A DNA stretch of 64,000 bases from Leuctra nigra. Lineage: Eukaryota; Arthropoda; Insecta; Plecoptera; Leuctridae. Position numbers and translations under genes: made by a program. Shown here one piece after another: positions 1-10,962 of this stretch; position 1 is the first letter of the stretch, and each line of letters opens with the position of its first letter. Under the pieces are notes generated by a model. That model was not told the DNA's origin. It saw only the letters and a program-made list of their open reading frames with translations, and made no database searches. Location: contig OW203770.1 of assembly GCA_934045905.1 (NCBI GenBank), positions 26,731,259 to 26,795,258 of the forward strand, read 5' to 3'.

Positions 1-251
1 AATGTAAATTTATTTCTTTTGTGGATGGCGTTAGCACCTCTAAATTAATTGAGTAAAAGTTTGAAACAAATTTTTCATCTGGCATATGACATTGAGTAAA
101 CTTATCGAGAAATATCCACATAACTAGTAAGTTAATGGGCAACTTTGCGCCAAAATCACGTGAAACCACGATCCGACACACTGAAGTGGGATTCGAATGA
201 AGACCTCGTAATGTAATGTCGATCAGATTCAGACATTGAAAGAGAATATTA
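1..251. other. Unassigned flank
   Basis: AT-rich sequence before the tRNA-like array. I see no gene or repeat that I can name. Confidence 0.5.
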
Positions 252-329
252 CTTGATAATGATGGAAAATTTAGTGAATCTCTCACTTAGGGATGGTGTT
301 TTGGAGGTAACCTGCGAAATAAAAACGCG

Positions 330-402
330 CACCCCGACTGGGAATCGAACCCAGATCCTTCGGGTTACCGGCCCTATGCTTTAACCATTAAGCTATCGGG
401 AC
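330..402 (-). tRNA. tRNA-like gene, anticodon GGT (nominal Thr), copy 1
   Basis: It folds as a 73-nt cloverleaf: acceptor stem of 7 pairs (two G-U wobbles at the end), 4-bp D stem with GG in the loop, 5-position anticodon stem with one A-G mismatch, and a perfect 5-bp T stem with TTCGATT loop. A box (TAGCTTAATGG) and B box (GGTTCGATTCC) match the Pol III consensus. A T5 terminator lies a few bases downstream. Oddities: position 33 is C rather than the near-universal U, and GGT is not the usual eukaryotic Thr anticodon (AGT). It could be a degenerate tRNA or a tRNA-derived Pol III unit rather than a decoding tRNA. Confidence 0.6.
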
Positions 403-635
403 GCATTCTTAATCAGCAGGTTGGGTTGCCATACAACTCTTGCGAGTCCGAGTATCTGACCTATACACGAAGACTGAAGCACTTCGACTTCATTTGACAA
501 CGTGAATACATCTCTCTTGAATGGCTATGCTCAAACTTCTGAGCTACGAGTGGATTGTTTGATAATGATGGAAAATTTAGTGAATCTCTCACTTAGGGAT
601 GGTGTTTTGGAGGTAACCTGCGAAATAAAAACGCG

Positions 636-708
636 CACCCCGACTGGGAATCGAACCCAGATCCTTCGGGTTACCGGCCCTATGCTTTAACCATTAAGCT
701 ATCGGGAC
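636..708 (-). tRNA. tRNA-like gene, anticodon GGT, copy 2
   Basis: Same 73-nt sequence as copy 1, exactly 306 bp further on, with the same A box, B box and T-run terminator. It shares the C33 and GGT anomalies. Confidence 0.6.
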
Positions 709-941
709 GCATTCTTAATCAGCAGGTTGGGTTGCCATACAACTCTTGCGAGTCCGAGTATCTGACCTATACACGAAGACTGAAGCACTTCGACTTCATT
801 TGACAACGTGAATACATCTCTCTCGAATGGCTATGCTCAAACTTCTGAGCTACGAGTGGATTGTTTGATAATGATGGAAAATTTAGTGAATCTCTCACTT
901 AGGGATGGTGTTTTGGAGGTAACCTGCGAAATAAAAACGCG

Positions 942-1014
942 CACCCCGACTGGGAATCGAACCCAGATCCTTCGGGTTACCGGCCCTATGCTTTAACCAT
1001 TAAGCTATCGGGAC
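942..1014 (-). tRNA. tRNA-like gene, anticodon GGT, copy 3
   Basis: Same as copies 1 and 2, 306 bp after copy 2. It is the last minus-strand unit before the orientation switch. Confidence 0.6.
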
Positions 1015-1109
1015 GCATTCTTAATCGAAGTGCTTCAGTCTTCGTGTATAGGTCAGATACTCGGACTCGCAAGAGTTGTATGGCAACCCAACCTGCTGAT
1101 TAAGATTGC

Positions 1110-1182
1110 GTCCCGATAGCTTAATGGTTAAAGCATAGGGCCGGTAACCCGAAGGATCTGGGTTCGATTCCCAGTCGGGGTG
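1110..1182 (+). tRNA. tRNA-like gene, anticodon GGT, copy 4 (inverted)
   Basis: Same 73-nt cloverleaf, now on the plus strand. The Pol III terminator T5 is at 1187-1191. Copies 3 and 4 diverge, with their 5' ends only about 95 bp apart. Confidence 0.6.
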
Positions 1183-1415
1183 CGCGTTTTTATTTCGCAG
1201 GTTACCTCCAAAACACCATCCCTAAGTGAGAGATTCACTAAATTTTCCATCATTATCAAACAATCCACTCGTAGCTCAGAAGTTTGAGCATAGCCATTCG
1301 AGAGAGATGTATTCACGTTGTCAAATGAAGTCGAAGTGCTTCAGTCTTCGTGTATAGGTCAGATACTCGGACTCGCAAGAGTTGTATGGCAACCCAACCT
1401 GCTGATTAAGAATGC

Positions 1416-1488
1416 GTCCCGATAGCTTAATGGTTAAAGCATAGGGCCGGTAACCCGAAGGATCTGGGTTCGATTCCCAGTCGGGGTG
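1416..1488 (+). tRNA. tRNA-like gene, anticodon GGT, copy 5 (inverted)
   Basis: Plus-strand copy 306 bp after copy 4, with terminator T5 just downstream. The repeat ends about 30 bp later. Confidence 0.6.
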
Positions 1489-1684
1489 CGCGTTTTTATT
1501 TCGCAGGTTACCTCCAAGATTATTACTTGTTTCCTATTGACGACAAACTACCCCTTCCCCTTGTTTTGTTCCGCGAGAGAACTGATAAGGAAGTCACGTG
1601 ATCTAACCAGTCTGTAGGTATTAGGGGTATACAACGTGGGACTCTGAAGAAAAATCAACGATCATATTTTAATGTGCCGAGTGT

Positions 1685-2520
1685 ACATACATTTTCTCTT
1701 TATATAAGAGCCAGAATCTATGAATCAAGCTATTTTTAGTATTGGCTATTTTATAGTTTAATCAATGGCGATAGAAGAAAGATTTCATGCTGCAATAGAT
1801 AAGTAATATAAAGAATTGAAGAATTAAATAACAATTGGAAGTGGGCTCATACATATTCTTATAGCACTGTTAATATGGTGATATTAGAAGTGTATCTTTT
1901 CATAATTTGATCTCGACTGAAGGAAATCATGAAACGTTGTCAAATAATTACTAACTATGGAACACTATTATATATTTTTGAAGTGTCAAGTGTATCAAGT
2001 TAAAAAAAATCAATGTGACTGTGTAATTTGTGAAATGTATTGTTATAAAATGTGGATTAATAGAAATGTATTTCATGTTGAGAAGGTTTTACTCATCAGA
2101 CTTAATTATGTTTACCACGAAACAATATTACGAAGATACCTATTGTGTATTTATAGAAAATATACGCAACAAGTTTCATGCAGTACATATTCAAATATAA
2201 AATATTTAACAGTAGGTAAAAGGTAGGTATGTATAATATGTAATTGAAAGATGTTTCCCTACTATTCTAAAAATTCTCAATGACGGTTGTTTATAAAGGG
2301 CATATGCCTATGAATAGAAAAATGTCTTTAATAAAACGATGTGCTAAGTCCTTTTGTAAAGTATTTCTCGGTGTTGATACTTTTATTTAAAAAATACGAT
2401 TAAATATTTGGAAATGTCATTGACTTGGCTCCTTTTTTGATATCACTCCTTTTCGGTGTTGAATTTTTTTAAAGTAAAGAGACTTGGCTGCCTTTTTTAC
2501 ACGGAGTGTTTTTTTCTGGG
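1685..2520 (-). mobile_element. Family C palindrome-ended element, long subfamily, truncated
   Basis: This is the reverse complement of much of the element at 9124-10221. The right end is intact: subterminal TGATATCACTCCTTTTCGG, then ACACGGAGTG and a final CTGGG. The left terminus is missing. The intact end abuts family B sequence at TAATTAGT, so it inserted into a family B copy. No coding potential was recognised. Confidence 0.7.
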
Positions 2521-2526
2521 ATAATT

Positions 2527-3042
2527 AGTCCTGCATCCGATTTGATATGCGCTAGTTTTACTGTAAATAGTGGACCGCTTGGCTGCTCTACAGGCCTTGA
2601 AGCAGAAGCTAAAGAAGTACGAGATGAAAATGTAGTATACGTTTTACAAATATTTCAAGATAATGATATAAAATGTCCCTAAAATTACAAAAACTTTTGA
2701 AAAAAACGACAGATTAGACTGAAATTTGGCAAAAATACCTTTAATGTTGGTACCATCAATAACCATGCGAAGTTTTAAGTTGGTCGGTCAATCGGTTCTA
2801 GTTTAAATGTCAAAAATCACATGAAAAAACGTTTCGAAATATAATTTTTCTTAATTTGAACCAATCACAGGAGCCCGTTTAAAAACGATCCCTGGGACCG
2901 CATAGATTACGTTAGCATGTGTGCAAAGTTTCAGATCGATTGAATTTGCGGTTTGACCTGGGCAGTGACCACAAAAAAACAAAAAAACACACACATAGAA
3001 AGTGCCATAAGAGTAACGTGGTGACGCTCGCTATGCTCGCTC
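2527..3042 (-). mobile_element. Family B Helentron-like element, 3'-truncated
   Basis: Read on the minus strand it starts with a degenerate GAGCGAGC end at about 3042. It then has the family B body: a T-rich tract, text related to GATCGATCTGAAA, and ATTGGTT boxes. The CTAG end is lost where the family C element joins. Confidence 0.7.
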
Positions 3043-3610
3043 CATTATTTTACTTTTTCGACATTATCGAACATAATCTATGTGTACCTACACTCTATTC
3101 CTTTTATAAAGGGCCTGTGATTTCATAAAGTTAATATTTCTCTTCAGAGATAGCGTAATACATGCTCCCACTACAACCAAAATGCAGCCTTGGCAAATAT
3201 CTGGGAAGTGATGAAAATACTCTTAGAAATTTAAATGAGCAATAAAACGAATAATTAAATATTTGTGTCCATAAAAATATCTATTGAATAGTCCAAATAT
3301 TCCGGCAATCATTCTGTAGTACTAAAAGTCCGTTGAAATGATTGACAATTTGAAACTATAACCGACTACTGAAAAAGTGTGTACAAATTTCATGGTGACT
3401 CGTTACTTGTTATGAGAAAAACCTGTTTCTGTGGATTTCTTCTCGGGATCGGAATCGGCATCAACATCCCAATTCGCCTTCGCTGCTACTTTTGCAATAT
3501 CAGAACATGAAGAAAAATAACTTTACAGATGCAGATAGAAAATGAAGATTGTATCGAGTCTCGAGGTACATATACTGATACCTAATAAGGTTCTATGTAT
3601 CTAAATAGTT
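3043..3610. other. Unassigned
   Basis: AT-rich sequence. I see no gene or named repeat. Confidence 0.4.
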
Positions 3611-4460
3611 CAACATTGCGTCGCCTCAGAGTGTAAGTGCTCTATGTCCAACTTTTCCCATCCGGAGAAACAGAGGGTCAAACTTTACGATTTTATTTAA
3701 CCTATAAAAGTATAAACAATAACTGTTGTTTTAAGTTTATGTCATCACTTATTCGAATGAGAACACTTATTTATGTGTTTCATTGATGTTTCAGTAACAA
3801 ACGAAGCGAAAATAGGTAATTTCCTGTTGGACATAGGACTTTGTGCACATTTCTTAGCGAGTGTCTGTTAGAAATGTGGACATAGGACTTCTGCATTTGG
3901 AAATCAATGCAATGGCCAATGCTATTGTGGTACAATAATATTTTTTATTTCTCACGAATATTACTGAAGATATTGTATCAGTTAGTGTTTCAGAGTGATT
4001 AACAAATAATTATTAATATAAATTAAAAATTAATTGCATTAAATATTTGAGAAAACTATAAAATTACACAAAAAACTCAATTCCACACAAAATAAATGTA
4101 AATTAATCATACAAATAATATATAACTACTTAATTTTAATCTTACTCTGACGTGACCTTCGAATTAAGGAATTAACAGCGGGTTTACTAATATCCCAGAT
4201 GCGCGCCAACTTGACAGTTTGAACGTGAGGGAGTGCTCTGATTGGACGATGCGGACATAGAGCAAATGTATCCGAACAAGTCATTGATTACTGGACATAG
4301 AGCAAACGATTTCCGTTCATAATTACCGTAAAAGTGATAAATTGGTGGTAATTTCAATTGATATAGATCAAGTACATTCTAATAAATGACCTAAACCAAA
4401 AATCTCAAAATTTCAAAAATTAGAGATAGATCACTTACACTCTGACACGACGATTGTTCA
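3611..4460. mobile_element. Possible TIR element with CAGAGTGTAAGTG ends
   Basis: Imperfect terminal inverted repeats at 3611-3639 and 4432-4460 share CAGAGTGTAAGTG and are about 80% alike over 28 bp. Inside, a GGACATAG motif recurs at least four times, in both orientations relative to the ends. No target duplication was identified and there is no coding potential. It could be an old MITE. Confidence 0.4.
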
Positions 4461-4938
4461 ATGTTTGTTTGTTGCATGTCCACTTTGCACTTATTGTGAG
4501 TTTGTAAGTTCATCGTAATCCTTAGTGTTTATTTGTCCTAAATCCCATTGAAAAATCTGATATTTTAAGCCAGAAAATTAATTTAGTCGGTGTACGTTTG
4601 TTGTATCCAATCACTGACTGTTTAATTCGTTCGTCACCGATTTGTTCGAATTATTTGAAAAATAATTATTTCATGTTTGGGAACATTTTTAAGCAGAACA
4701 TTTTCAATTATAGGATAAACGATATCAATTAATTACAAACGGTATTCAATAAGGATGTCTCATGAAATTTTATTTTAGGAAATGTGTAAATATCAACACA
4801 AAGAACAATAACAAGCACACTTATCACCCGTGAAATTTATAATTTTCATTCATAAAAATCTATTTCAAATGTCATTGGATATTTTTGTAACTGGAATCAG
4901 AACTGTAATGTCATTTCAAAGTCTCCAGTAATGTGTTA
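4461..4938. other. Unassigned
   Basis: AT-rich sequence with no recognised feature. Confidence 0.4.
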
Positions 4939-4990
4939 CCCCATAAAAAACACTCCGTGTAAAAATACCAGCCAAATCTCTTCAACTTAA

Positions 4991-5696
4991 GGGGAATGTG
5001 CTGTGAAAATTTGCCAATTTTGAAATTTTTCGTTTTTTTTACCATTATTTAGATTAAATTGTTAATTAAATTATGTCAAAATTTGGAATTTTTAAGCCTT
5101 TTATTTATGTTGTAAAAAATTTTTTTTTGCATGTTTGTAGTATATAGCTTTAAATATAGTTAAAGTTTGAATGCTGTTATCACCGGAACTATTTTTCTTC
5201 ACATTGACTGTTGTAATTTCCTACTTCTTTTTAATGATTCAACTTAGAAGGCTGATTTTTTTTTGGTGAGTGTAGTTATTAGTGATGAACCAAAATTGGC
5301 ATTTTTATTGTTTATAAAATGAATACATCTAATTAAAATAATTAGGTAAAGTGTTAATTACCAATAAAAAGTGTAAAAAAATGTTTTTTATTTTTTATTT
5401 ATTTTTTGCAAACTAAAGTATTACATTAAAGTAAATTTGGAATGCCAACTTCATTAACCCAATCATTTGTGAACATAAAAATAAAAAAATAAACAATGTA
5501 GGTCAAGGAATAAAAATGTAGTAGGGATTTATCGTAATACATCTTTTAATAACTAATTAATTAATAAAAAATTGAAAAATTAAAAAATATTGTTTTTTGT
5601 ATTTTTTTAATTAGTTTTTTTTATGCAACTCTTGATATCTTCTCAAAATTTCAATATTGTAATACCTAAATTCATAGAGATAGAAATTTCACAGCA

Positions 5697-5698
<2 letters not shown>
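4991..5698. mobile_element. AT-rich nested insertion, possible MITE
   Basis: This stretch interrupts the family C element. ATGTGCTGTGAAAATTT near the left and AAATTTCACAGCATATT near the right are inverted matches, suggesting TIRs. The interior is very AT-rich without coding potential. The whole 4991-6120 insert is flanked by TTAA on both sides. Whether this piece and the adjoining SINE entered together is unclear. Confidence 0.35.
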
Positions 5699-5732
<34 letters not shown>

Positions 5733-6120
5733 GTCTATATTCTCAACAGAGCAAGGCTCCACTAGTGAGAATGTAATATAGAGAAGGGAGGAGAGGAAAC
5801 CCGGTACCGGCATGTAGCCTACTCCTGACGAAAGATACCAAGGGGACCAACGGCTTAACGTCCCTTCCGAAGGACGGTGTAACATTCACAGCACGAGCCT
5901 CCACAACCCGCACCGTCGAGAGACTGATAACAGGTGGAGGGAGGTCGTCACACTAACCTCCAAACACCCCAGTCCCTCTGGCCCAACGGCAGCAACCTGG
6001 CAAGGCAGAGTTGAATGGTCACCTATCCAATCGCTGACTGCGCTCAATGTTGCTTAACCTCGGTGATCTAACGAGAACCGAGGTATCCAACACACCAGCC
6101 GTCGGGTAAAAAAACCCGAC
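5699..6120 (-). mobile_element. 5S rRNA-derived SINE (SINE3-like) with (AAT)n tail
   Basis: On the minus strand, about 6085 down to 6015 reads like the 5S rRNA internal promoter region: GATCACCGAGGTTAAGCAAC followed by a GGATAGGTGACC block. These match the 5S A-box/intermediate element and C-box order. The body has TCCTTCGGAAGGGACGTTAA and ends in an ATT/AAT trinucleotide tail at 5696-5731. A short hairpin, GTCGGGT with its complement around an A-run, lies at the 5' end (6101-6120). 5S-headed SINEs transcribed by Pol III and mobilised by a LINE are a known class. The specific family is not named here. Confidence 0.75.
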
Positions 6121-6471
6121 TTAAAAAAAAATATTAAATCTAAAAATTCTGCACTGAAAAGTAGTGATATCAAAAAATTAGCCAAGTCAAAACTTTATTT
6201 GAAAATCAAAAAATACTTGGCACATCGTGTATATAAATAGCTTGGAAGTATAGGCCAATTATAAATTATACATGAAATATACATATACATAGTATACCTA
6301 TAATGCCCTAAAAAACGATGCGCCAAGTATTTTTTGATTTTCAAATAAAGTTTTGACTTAGCTAATTTTTTGATATCACTACTTTTCAGTGCAGAATTTT
6401 TAGATTTCATTATTTTTTTTTAAGTTGAAGAGACTTGGCTGGTATTTTTACACGGAGTGTTTTTTATGGGG

Positions 6472-7302
6472 ATATCACTACTTTTTTTAGTTTATTCTTA
6501 CAACTAACGTGTGACACATATCAAATAAACAATTACTAAATCCTTTAAAAAAATCACCCTTTACAATTTGGTTATTCTCATGAAAAAAACAAAGGTTTCA
6601 TTCTATTCGGTCAACCCAGTTCCGAGATATGGCAACACTTCGGTTTTCAAAATGGCCGCTGAACTTTCTGCACTGCCACATAGAATGTATAACTATAAAT
6701 GATGTGTATCATTTTTAGATTTCTGAATATGTATTTATTGTATAGGAGGGGATTATAATGATTTATACATTTGTATGACGTCATTTCCGGCCTCATAAAT
6801 AGGAAACATCTAGTTTAACTGTTCCTAATCCATAGAGATGGCCTTCCGAATCGTTTGGCACTAGTTTCATAGCGATCTGTAAACCAGTTTTCAAGATATT
6901 ACGTTTCTTCCGGTTTCAAAATGGCTGCTGAAATCACCGACCTCTTGAATTATAATTTAAACATGATTACATTTTATTATAAGCAGTCTCAAATAGTATA
7001 TTTATTGCATCAAAATGTAAATTTGTGAGATTTTTTAAATGTGTGACGTCATTTCCGGTTTCAGTATGGGAAACTGCAAATATTATTGATGATAAAACAT
7101 AAAGTTGACTGTCTAAATTGTTTAGCGCTGGTTTCGTTCAAATCTATTAAGACGTTATTAAGATATGATGTCATTTCTGGTTTCAAAATGGCGGCTTCCG
7201 GTTGGTTTTATATCAAGTCAAATGAGATGTCAAAAGAACATACGTTACATAAATATCAAAATAATTGGTTTAAATTTGTTGCCAAAATGCCAATCGATGA
7301 AT
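6472..7302 (+). mobile_element. Family A composite element copy A1, 3'-truncated array part
   Basis: Continues from the family C module at 4939-6471. It has the conserved GATATCAC-containing spacer, then repeated units on the minus strand with TGACGTCA, CCGGTTTC and AAAATGGC(G/C)GC blocks at 6650-7200. It is cut off inside a unit, followed by a T-run, and directly meets the hairpin end of copy A2. It lacks its own hairpin end. Confidence 0.75.
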
Positions 7303-7336
7303 TTTTTTTTTTTTTTTTTTTTTACTCCTTTATCTA

Positions 7337-7354
7337 GTGGAGCGGTCGCTCCAC
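7337..7354. repeat. Terminal hairpin of family A copy A2
   Basis: 8-bp perfect stem GTGGAGCG/CGCTCCAC with a 2-nt loop, next to CTAG. The same hairpin occurs at the matching end of the copies at 18.98, 29.43, 32.77 and 52.28 kb. Confidence 0.85.
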
Positions 7355-7630
7355 CCAGCCAAGTCGTACTGTACACTCACACTCACTCAACATACCGTAA
7401 ATGCCTAATAAACTGAGGTGCAGACCAAACACTTTTACTGTAAGCAACAACATGGCATTTTCGGCCTACTGGATCTTAAAATTGGAAAATCTCACATTGT
7501 TGTGAAATGTCTTAATTTCGAGCTATGGCCCACCCCACCCCATATACCAAATTTGGGAACAACAGGTTTTCCCATTTGCGAGCTAAAGGGCCATTTAAAC
7601 AGTGAAATTATACCTCTTCTTAAAGCTATC

Positions 7631-7658
7631 TGATGATGATGATGATGATGATGATGAT
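7631..7658 (+). repeat. (GAT)n microsatellite within family A
   Basis: About nine GAT repeats at the position where other family A copies carry AAT, ACT or CTT repeats. Confidence 0.9.
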
Positions 7659-7784
7659 TCAGATATCAGGAAACATTGTTGACAGGGCCATAGCCTAAAC
7701 GGCTAAACCGATCGATCTGAAATTTTTACCACATGTGCACTTTTGGCGTCTGATGATACCTTGCCTCTTGTGATTTTTTGTGCC

Positions 7785-9000
7785 GCCATTTTTAAACCGG
7801 AAGTGACGTCATATATGAAAAACGGCTGGACCGATTAGAACAAAATTAGCGCCATTCGATTATGATGGTCATCTATATGAAGTATGTTACTTTAAAATAT
7901 AATTTTCTTATATTCTAAACCGGAAGTGGCGTCATACATTTGCAATATTTAGCTTATTTCATCAAATTATACTTTAAATACACATATCATTATCTTACAT
8001 TGTAACAAAGACAATACAAAATTATAATTTCAATACACTGTGTTCTCGGACGTCACTAAACCGGAAGTGACGTCATACATCGAAAACGCCTGTACCGATT
8101 GCCACTGAACTAGCTCCTGTATATTCATTTTGCAATCTATTTGAAAAATCAATTGGGATAAATGAATATACAAATTAACGGTACCGGAAATGGCGGCAGG
8201 AACCACTAAATGAAACCGGAAGTGACGTCATATATTGAAAACGGCATGAGCGATTTGACGGAAATTAGCGCTATTGAATTCAGAAGGTCATTCATGAAGT
8301 ATCAACTAGATAAAACTTAATTGTTTTCTTATTACCTATACCGGAAATGACGTCATAAAAATGCTAAATGGCGTCATTAATATTCTAAAGGACACTAAAT
8401 TCACCACTTTATACTTTTAAATAGATATTTAGTAAACATACATTGTAATTAATTATAAATTCAAGGTTGCAGTGCTCTCGGCCGCCATTTTCTAAAACCG
8501 GAAGTGACGTCATATAACGAAAACGGCTGTACCGATTGCAACTAAATTTTGGAATTGTGTAGGACTTATAATTATGAATTCAATACGACATTAATTTCGG
8601 CCGCCATTGTTAAAACCGGAAGTGACGTCATATATCGAAAACGGATGTACCGATTGCAACCAAATTTTAGAATTGTGTCGGACTTATATAATTATGAAAT
8701 AAAGACGACATTATTTTCGGCCGCCATTGTCAAAACCGGAAGTGACATCATATATCGAAAACGGCTGTACCAATTGCAACCAAATTTTGGAAATGTGTAG
8801 GACGAATAATTATGAATTAAAGACGACATTATTTTTGGCCGCCATTGCTAAAACCGAAGTGACGTCATTATCGAAAGCGGCTGTACCGATTGCAACCAAA
8901 TTTTGGAAATAGTATGACTAATAATTATGAATTCAAGACGACATTAATTTCGGCCGCCATTTCAAAACCGGAAGGGACGTTATAATATATCGAAAACGGC
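7785..9000 (+). repeat. Tandem array of YY1/Pho-like, ETS and CRE composite motifs (copy A2)
   Basis: About ten degenerate units. Each typically has GCCGCCAT, about 10 bases, ACCGGAAGTGACGTCA, then AAACGG(C)TG.ACCGATTG and an AT-rich spacer. The composite core lies near 7797, 7919, 8052, 8216, 8340, 8497, 8614, 8735, 8851 and 8967. Spacing narrows to about 117 bp in the later units. The motifs match known binding cores for YY1/Pho, ETS and CREB/ATF factors; binding itself is inferred. Confidence 0.85.
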
Positions 9001-9123
9001 TGGACCGATTGTAATTTCTTAGTACCTATCCTAATCGGTTGAGGCGTATTTTTTTAAAGAAATTAGTCCTTGCTCGGACATGTGCTACAAGCTGTATGAA
9101 TAAACTAACAAAAGAAGTGATAT

Positions 9124-10221
9124 CCCAGAAAAAAACACTCCGTGTAAAAAAGGCGGCCAAGTCTCTTTACTTAAAAAAAATCAACACCGAAAAGGAGTGA
9201 TATCAAAAAAGGAGCCAAGTCAATGACATTTCCAAATATTTAATCGTATCTTTGAAATAGAAGTATAAACACCGAGAAATACTTTACAAAAGGACTTGGC
9301 GCATCGTTTTTTTAAAGACATTTTTCTATTCATAAGCATATGCCATTTATATACAACCGTAATTTAGAATTTTTAGAATAATAGGGACACAACTTTCAAT
9401 TACATATTATACCTACATACCTACTGTAAAATATTTTCTATTTGAATATGTACGCGATGAAACTTGTTGCCTATATTTGTAATAAATATACAATAGTTAT
9501 CTTCATATTATTGTTGGTCAACATAATTAAGTCTCATGCGTTACACCTTCTCACAATGAAATACATTTCTATTAATCCACATTTTATAACAATACATTTC
9601 ACAAAGTACACAGTGAAGTCACATTGAACAACTATTAAAACCATAATAATATATACCATTTAATGGTATAATATATACCATAATAATATACTTCCATAAT
9701 ATAATAGTGTTCTATAAATAGTTAGTAATTATTTGACAACTTTTCATGATTTCCCTCAGTCATGATCAAATTATGAAAAGATATCCTTCTAATATCACCA
9801 TATTAACAGTGCTATAAGAATATATATGAGCCCACTTCCTTGTTATTTAATTCTACCTCCCTTATTATTACTTCTATTACAGCATGACATCTTTCTTCTA
9901 TCGCCATTACAAAATTATAAAATAGCCATTACCAAAAGTAGCTTGATTCATAGATCCTGGCTCAAATAAAAAGAGGAATATGTACCTACTTGTTAATAAT
10001 CTTTCCACTTTTAGGATAGAATGATGTCTTTAAAAAAACGATGCGCCAAGTCCTTTTGTAAAGTATTTCTCTGTGTTTATACTTCTATTTCAAAGATACG
10101 ATTACATATTTGGAAATGTCATTGACTTGGCTCCCTTTTTGATATCACTCCTTTTCGGTGTTGATTTTTTTTAAGTAAAGAGACTTGGCTGCCTTTTTTA
10201 CACGGAGTGTTTTTTTCTGGG
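9124..10221. mobile_element. Family C module, long subfamily, complete
   Basis: Terminal inverted repeats of about 190 bp begin CCCAGAAAAAAACACTCCG and contain GGAGTGATATC and GCCAAGTC blocks. AT flanks both ends, consistent with a 2-bp duplication. The roughly 700-bp interior is AT-rich and non-coding. The element forms the outer end of family A copy A2. Confidence 0.75.
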
Positions 10222-10962
10222 ATTATTTAATACACATACACACAAACATCACACAATCCACACAGCTCAGGGAGCTCATCTGTGGGAAGAAACAGTATGA
10301 AAAGAAAGAACAGATAATGTTTTAGGAGCGTAAGAGAACAATACCAAAAAATTATAATGAAGTAACTTAAGAATAATAAGATAAAGAATAAATATTACAT
10401 AATAATCACATAGCATGAACATTCAAACACTTGCTATATACTATCAAATAAGGGTGAAATATTCTTAGGTTCTAAAGTGGTTCTATAGTAAACAACCATC
10501 AAAGAGAATTAATAAAAATAACTCTTGAATAATAAGAAAAAGTGAATACAATATCACAAAAAAGAATGTATAAATTTACTCAAGATAAAGAAAGGAGAAT
10601 GTATAATAATTCCTAATAATGACATAAAAAATCAAAAAAATAACATTCACCATACGTTATAAAACTTTCATACAAGGTTGAGAAAAGCATAGGTTTAAAA
10701 GTGGTTCTAAAGTGAACACCCATCGAAAAGAATGAATACATAACCTAAATAAAAACATAAATAATAACAATATGAGCATTCAACCTTCAGACAAGGTTGA
10801 GAGAAGCCAATGTTTCAACGCAATTTTAAGGATAGAAAATGATTCTAAATTTCTGCAATTACTGGGAATTAAGTTAAATGTTTCTGGAACAATAAAATCC
10901 AGTCTTCGTTTACCATTTTTGTTACGCCAGGCCGGGACGGAAAAATTGCTGAGTAAAGACAA
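10222..10962. other. Unassigned AT-rich sequence
   Basis: No gene seen. Two degenerate direct repeats containing AAAGTGGTTCTA lie near 10470 and 10690. Confidence 0.4.

Larger units (their letters stand above)
252..1517. repeat. 306-bp repeat array carrying five tRNA-like genes, with an internal inversion
   Basis: The repeat unit is 306 bp: the tRNA-like segments start at 330, 636 and 942. Each unit holds a 73-nt tRNA-like segment plus about 230 bp of conserved flank. Units 1-3 carry it on the minus strand. Near position 1025 the array switches orientation and units 4-5 carry it on the plus strand, so the two halves diverge from a head-to-head junction. The flanks are almost identical between units, which indicates recent amplification or homogenisation. 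Short open frames in the flank recur only because the DNA repeats. Confidence 0.9.
4939..6471 (+). mobile_element. Family C element, short subfamily, interrupted by nested insertions
   Basis: Left end CCCCATAAAAAACACTCCG at 4939 and right end with CACGGAGTG and ATGGGG at 6471. About 50 bp in, at 4990, the element is split by foreign DNA, and the homology resumes at 6120. Without that insert it would be about 400 bp, like 20924-21320. It forms the outer end of the family A copy that continues to 7302. Confidence 0.75.
7334..10221 (-). mobile_element. Family A composite element copy A2, complete
   Basis: Read on the minus strand, the 5' end is the family C module (9124-10221) and the 3' end is the hairpin GTGGAGCG..CGCTCCAC at 7337-7354 followed by CTAG. 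Between them are a spacer (9010-9123), the motif array (7785-9000), a CCGATCGATCTGAAA block near 7700, a GAT microsatellite (7631-7658) and a conserved roughly 280-bp subterminal region. No Rep/helicase gene is present, so it is non-autonomous. Hairpin plus CTAG at one end resembles Helitron/Helentron 3' ends. Confidence 0.7.

Noticed and set aside
502..1316. 62-residue open frames repeated in the tRNA-like array
   Set aside because: They run straight through the tRNA-like genes and repeat only because the 306-bp unit does.
7334..7354. Rho-independent-type terminator hairpin
   Set aside because: The hairpin is shared by all family A copies at their end and is followed by CTAG, not a T-run. 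It is a transposon terminus in a eukaryotic genome.
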